Positions 63,752 to 64,000 of a stretch of 64,000 nt of DNA are shown here, piece after piece. The DNA is from Bacteroidetes bacterium UBA2475. GTDB taxonomy: Bacteria > Bacteroidota > Bacteroidia > B-17B0 > Aurantibacillaceae. Numbering within the stretch: position 1 is the stretch's first letter; each line of letters starts with the position of its first letter. The stretch spans positions 124,001 to 188,000 of the forward strand of contig DDPF01000013.1 of assembly GCA_002342065.1 (NCBI GenBank), given 5' to 3'. Both the position numbers and the translations under genes were made by a program. The notes under the pieces were generated by a model. It was given only the letters and a program-made list of their open reading frames with translations. It was not told where the DNA came from and did no database searches.

Positions 63752-64000
63752 TGAAACTCAGAATTGGTGATAAGGTTAGATTTTTGAATGAGACCGGCGA
63801 AGGTGTTGTTTCGCGTATAAAAGATAAACTCTCGGTGTTTGTTGAAATGCAGGATGGTTTCGAGATTCCATACTTAGCCACTCAATTAGTTCCTATTCAT
63901 ACCGAACTGATAATTGATAAAGATGCCGATAATATTGAGTTGAACCCTGAAGCTCATGTAAATGACGCCGTTTATTTAATTATTGAGACCGATCATGAAT
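63751..64000 (+). CDS. DUF2027/Smr-domain protein, N-terminal part (runs off the window)
   Basis: The ATG at 63751 overlaps the last base of the comEC stop (TAATG), so the two are translationally coupled. The 83 visible residues, MKLRIGDKVRFLNETGEGVV and onward with MQDGFEIPYLATQLVPI, match the opening of the DUF2027 proteins of Bacteroidota. Those end in an Smr (MutS2-like) nuclease domain, which would lie outside the window. The family call rests on the N-terminus only. Confidence 0.7.
   Translation, partial: MKLRIGDKVRFLNETGEGVVSRIKDKLSVFVEMQDGFEIPYLATQLVPIHTELIIDKDADNIELNPEAHVNDAVYLIIETDHE

Noticed and set aside
1..64000. tRNA, rRNA, integrase, transposase or phage genes marking an island
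   Set aside because: None was seen on either strand by reading; the gaps are short and filled by promoters, hairpins or repeats. A tRNAscan or IS search would be needed to exclude a missed small element.

Overview
The window is AT-rich, gene-dense bacterial DNA from a member of the Bacteroidota. The evidence is a -7 promoter element of the TAnnTTTG type before groES, no obvious Shine-Dalgarno sequences, many signal peptides ending in AQ, lipoproteins, a TonB-dependent receptor, a type IX secretion sortase with a PorV-like partner, two secreted metallopeptidases with type IX sorting domains, and Bacteroidota-typical families such as DUF3078, META, BshA and TPR-SpoIIE phosphatases. Most of it reads as ordinary chromosome. 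I saw no tRNA, rRNA, CRISPR array, transposase or phage gene. The genus cannot be named from the sequence alone.

Layout: 1-6.6 kb holds the start of an aspartate kinase, ispE, a lipoprotein, a DUF481 barrel protein, a SPOR protein and groES-groEL. 6.6-18.3 kb holds a GNAT protein, a lipoprotein plus TPR-SpoIIE phosphatase operon, the DUF2339/DUF3999 membrane pair, and rseP with dxr. 18.3-34.4 kb opens with a TPP riboswitch controlling a TonB-dependent receptor. A methyltransferase, a tail-specific protease, an NdpA-like protein, purK, an M43 metallopeptidase, a membrane-anchored glutamate synthase-like protein, a DEAD-box helicase and small proteins follow. 34.4-43.4 kb is a sensory and envelope region: an OmpA protein with thrombospondin type 3 repeats, a LytTR regulator, a soluble hybrid histidine kinase, a double-receiver protein, a DUF3078 protein, a small protein before mscL, and an orphan C-terminal piece of a SpoIIE phosphatase. 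43.4-52.3 kb is one tightly packed minus-strand operon: arfB, an MBOAT acyltransferase, an SGNH-like protein, a PorV-family protein and a 1672-residue PorU-like C25 peptidase. 52.4-64 kb holds an amidase, a NarL-type regulator, queE, bshA, apaG, a TPR protein, an SPFH protein, a second M43 metallopeptidase, comEC and the start of a DUF2027/Smr protein.

Functional links: ispE and dxr belong to the MEP isoprenoid pathway. The two M43 enzymes carry C-terminal sorting domains that a type IX sortase such as the PorU-like protein would process. The riboswitch predicts that the TonB-dependent receptor imports thiamine or a precursor. The most interesting hypothesis is a physical and possibly functional link between an O-acylation pair (MBOAT plus SGNH) and the PorV/PorU sortase pair. 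Other points of note are the riboswitch with a long P3 arm, a family of imperfect palindromes found only between convergent genes, the orphan phosphatase fragment, and a GC-only-core palindrome in the promoter of the double-receiver gene.
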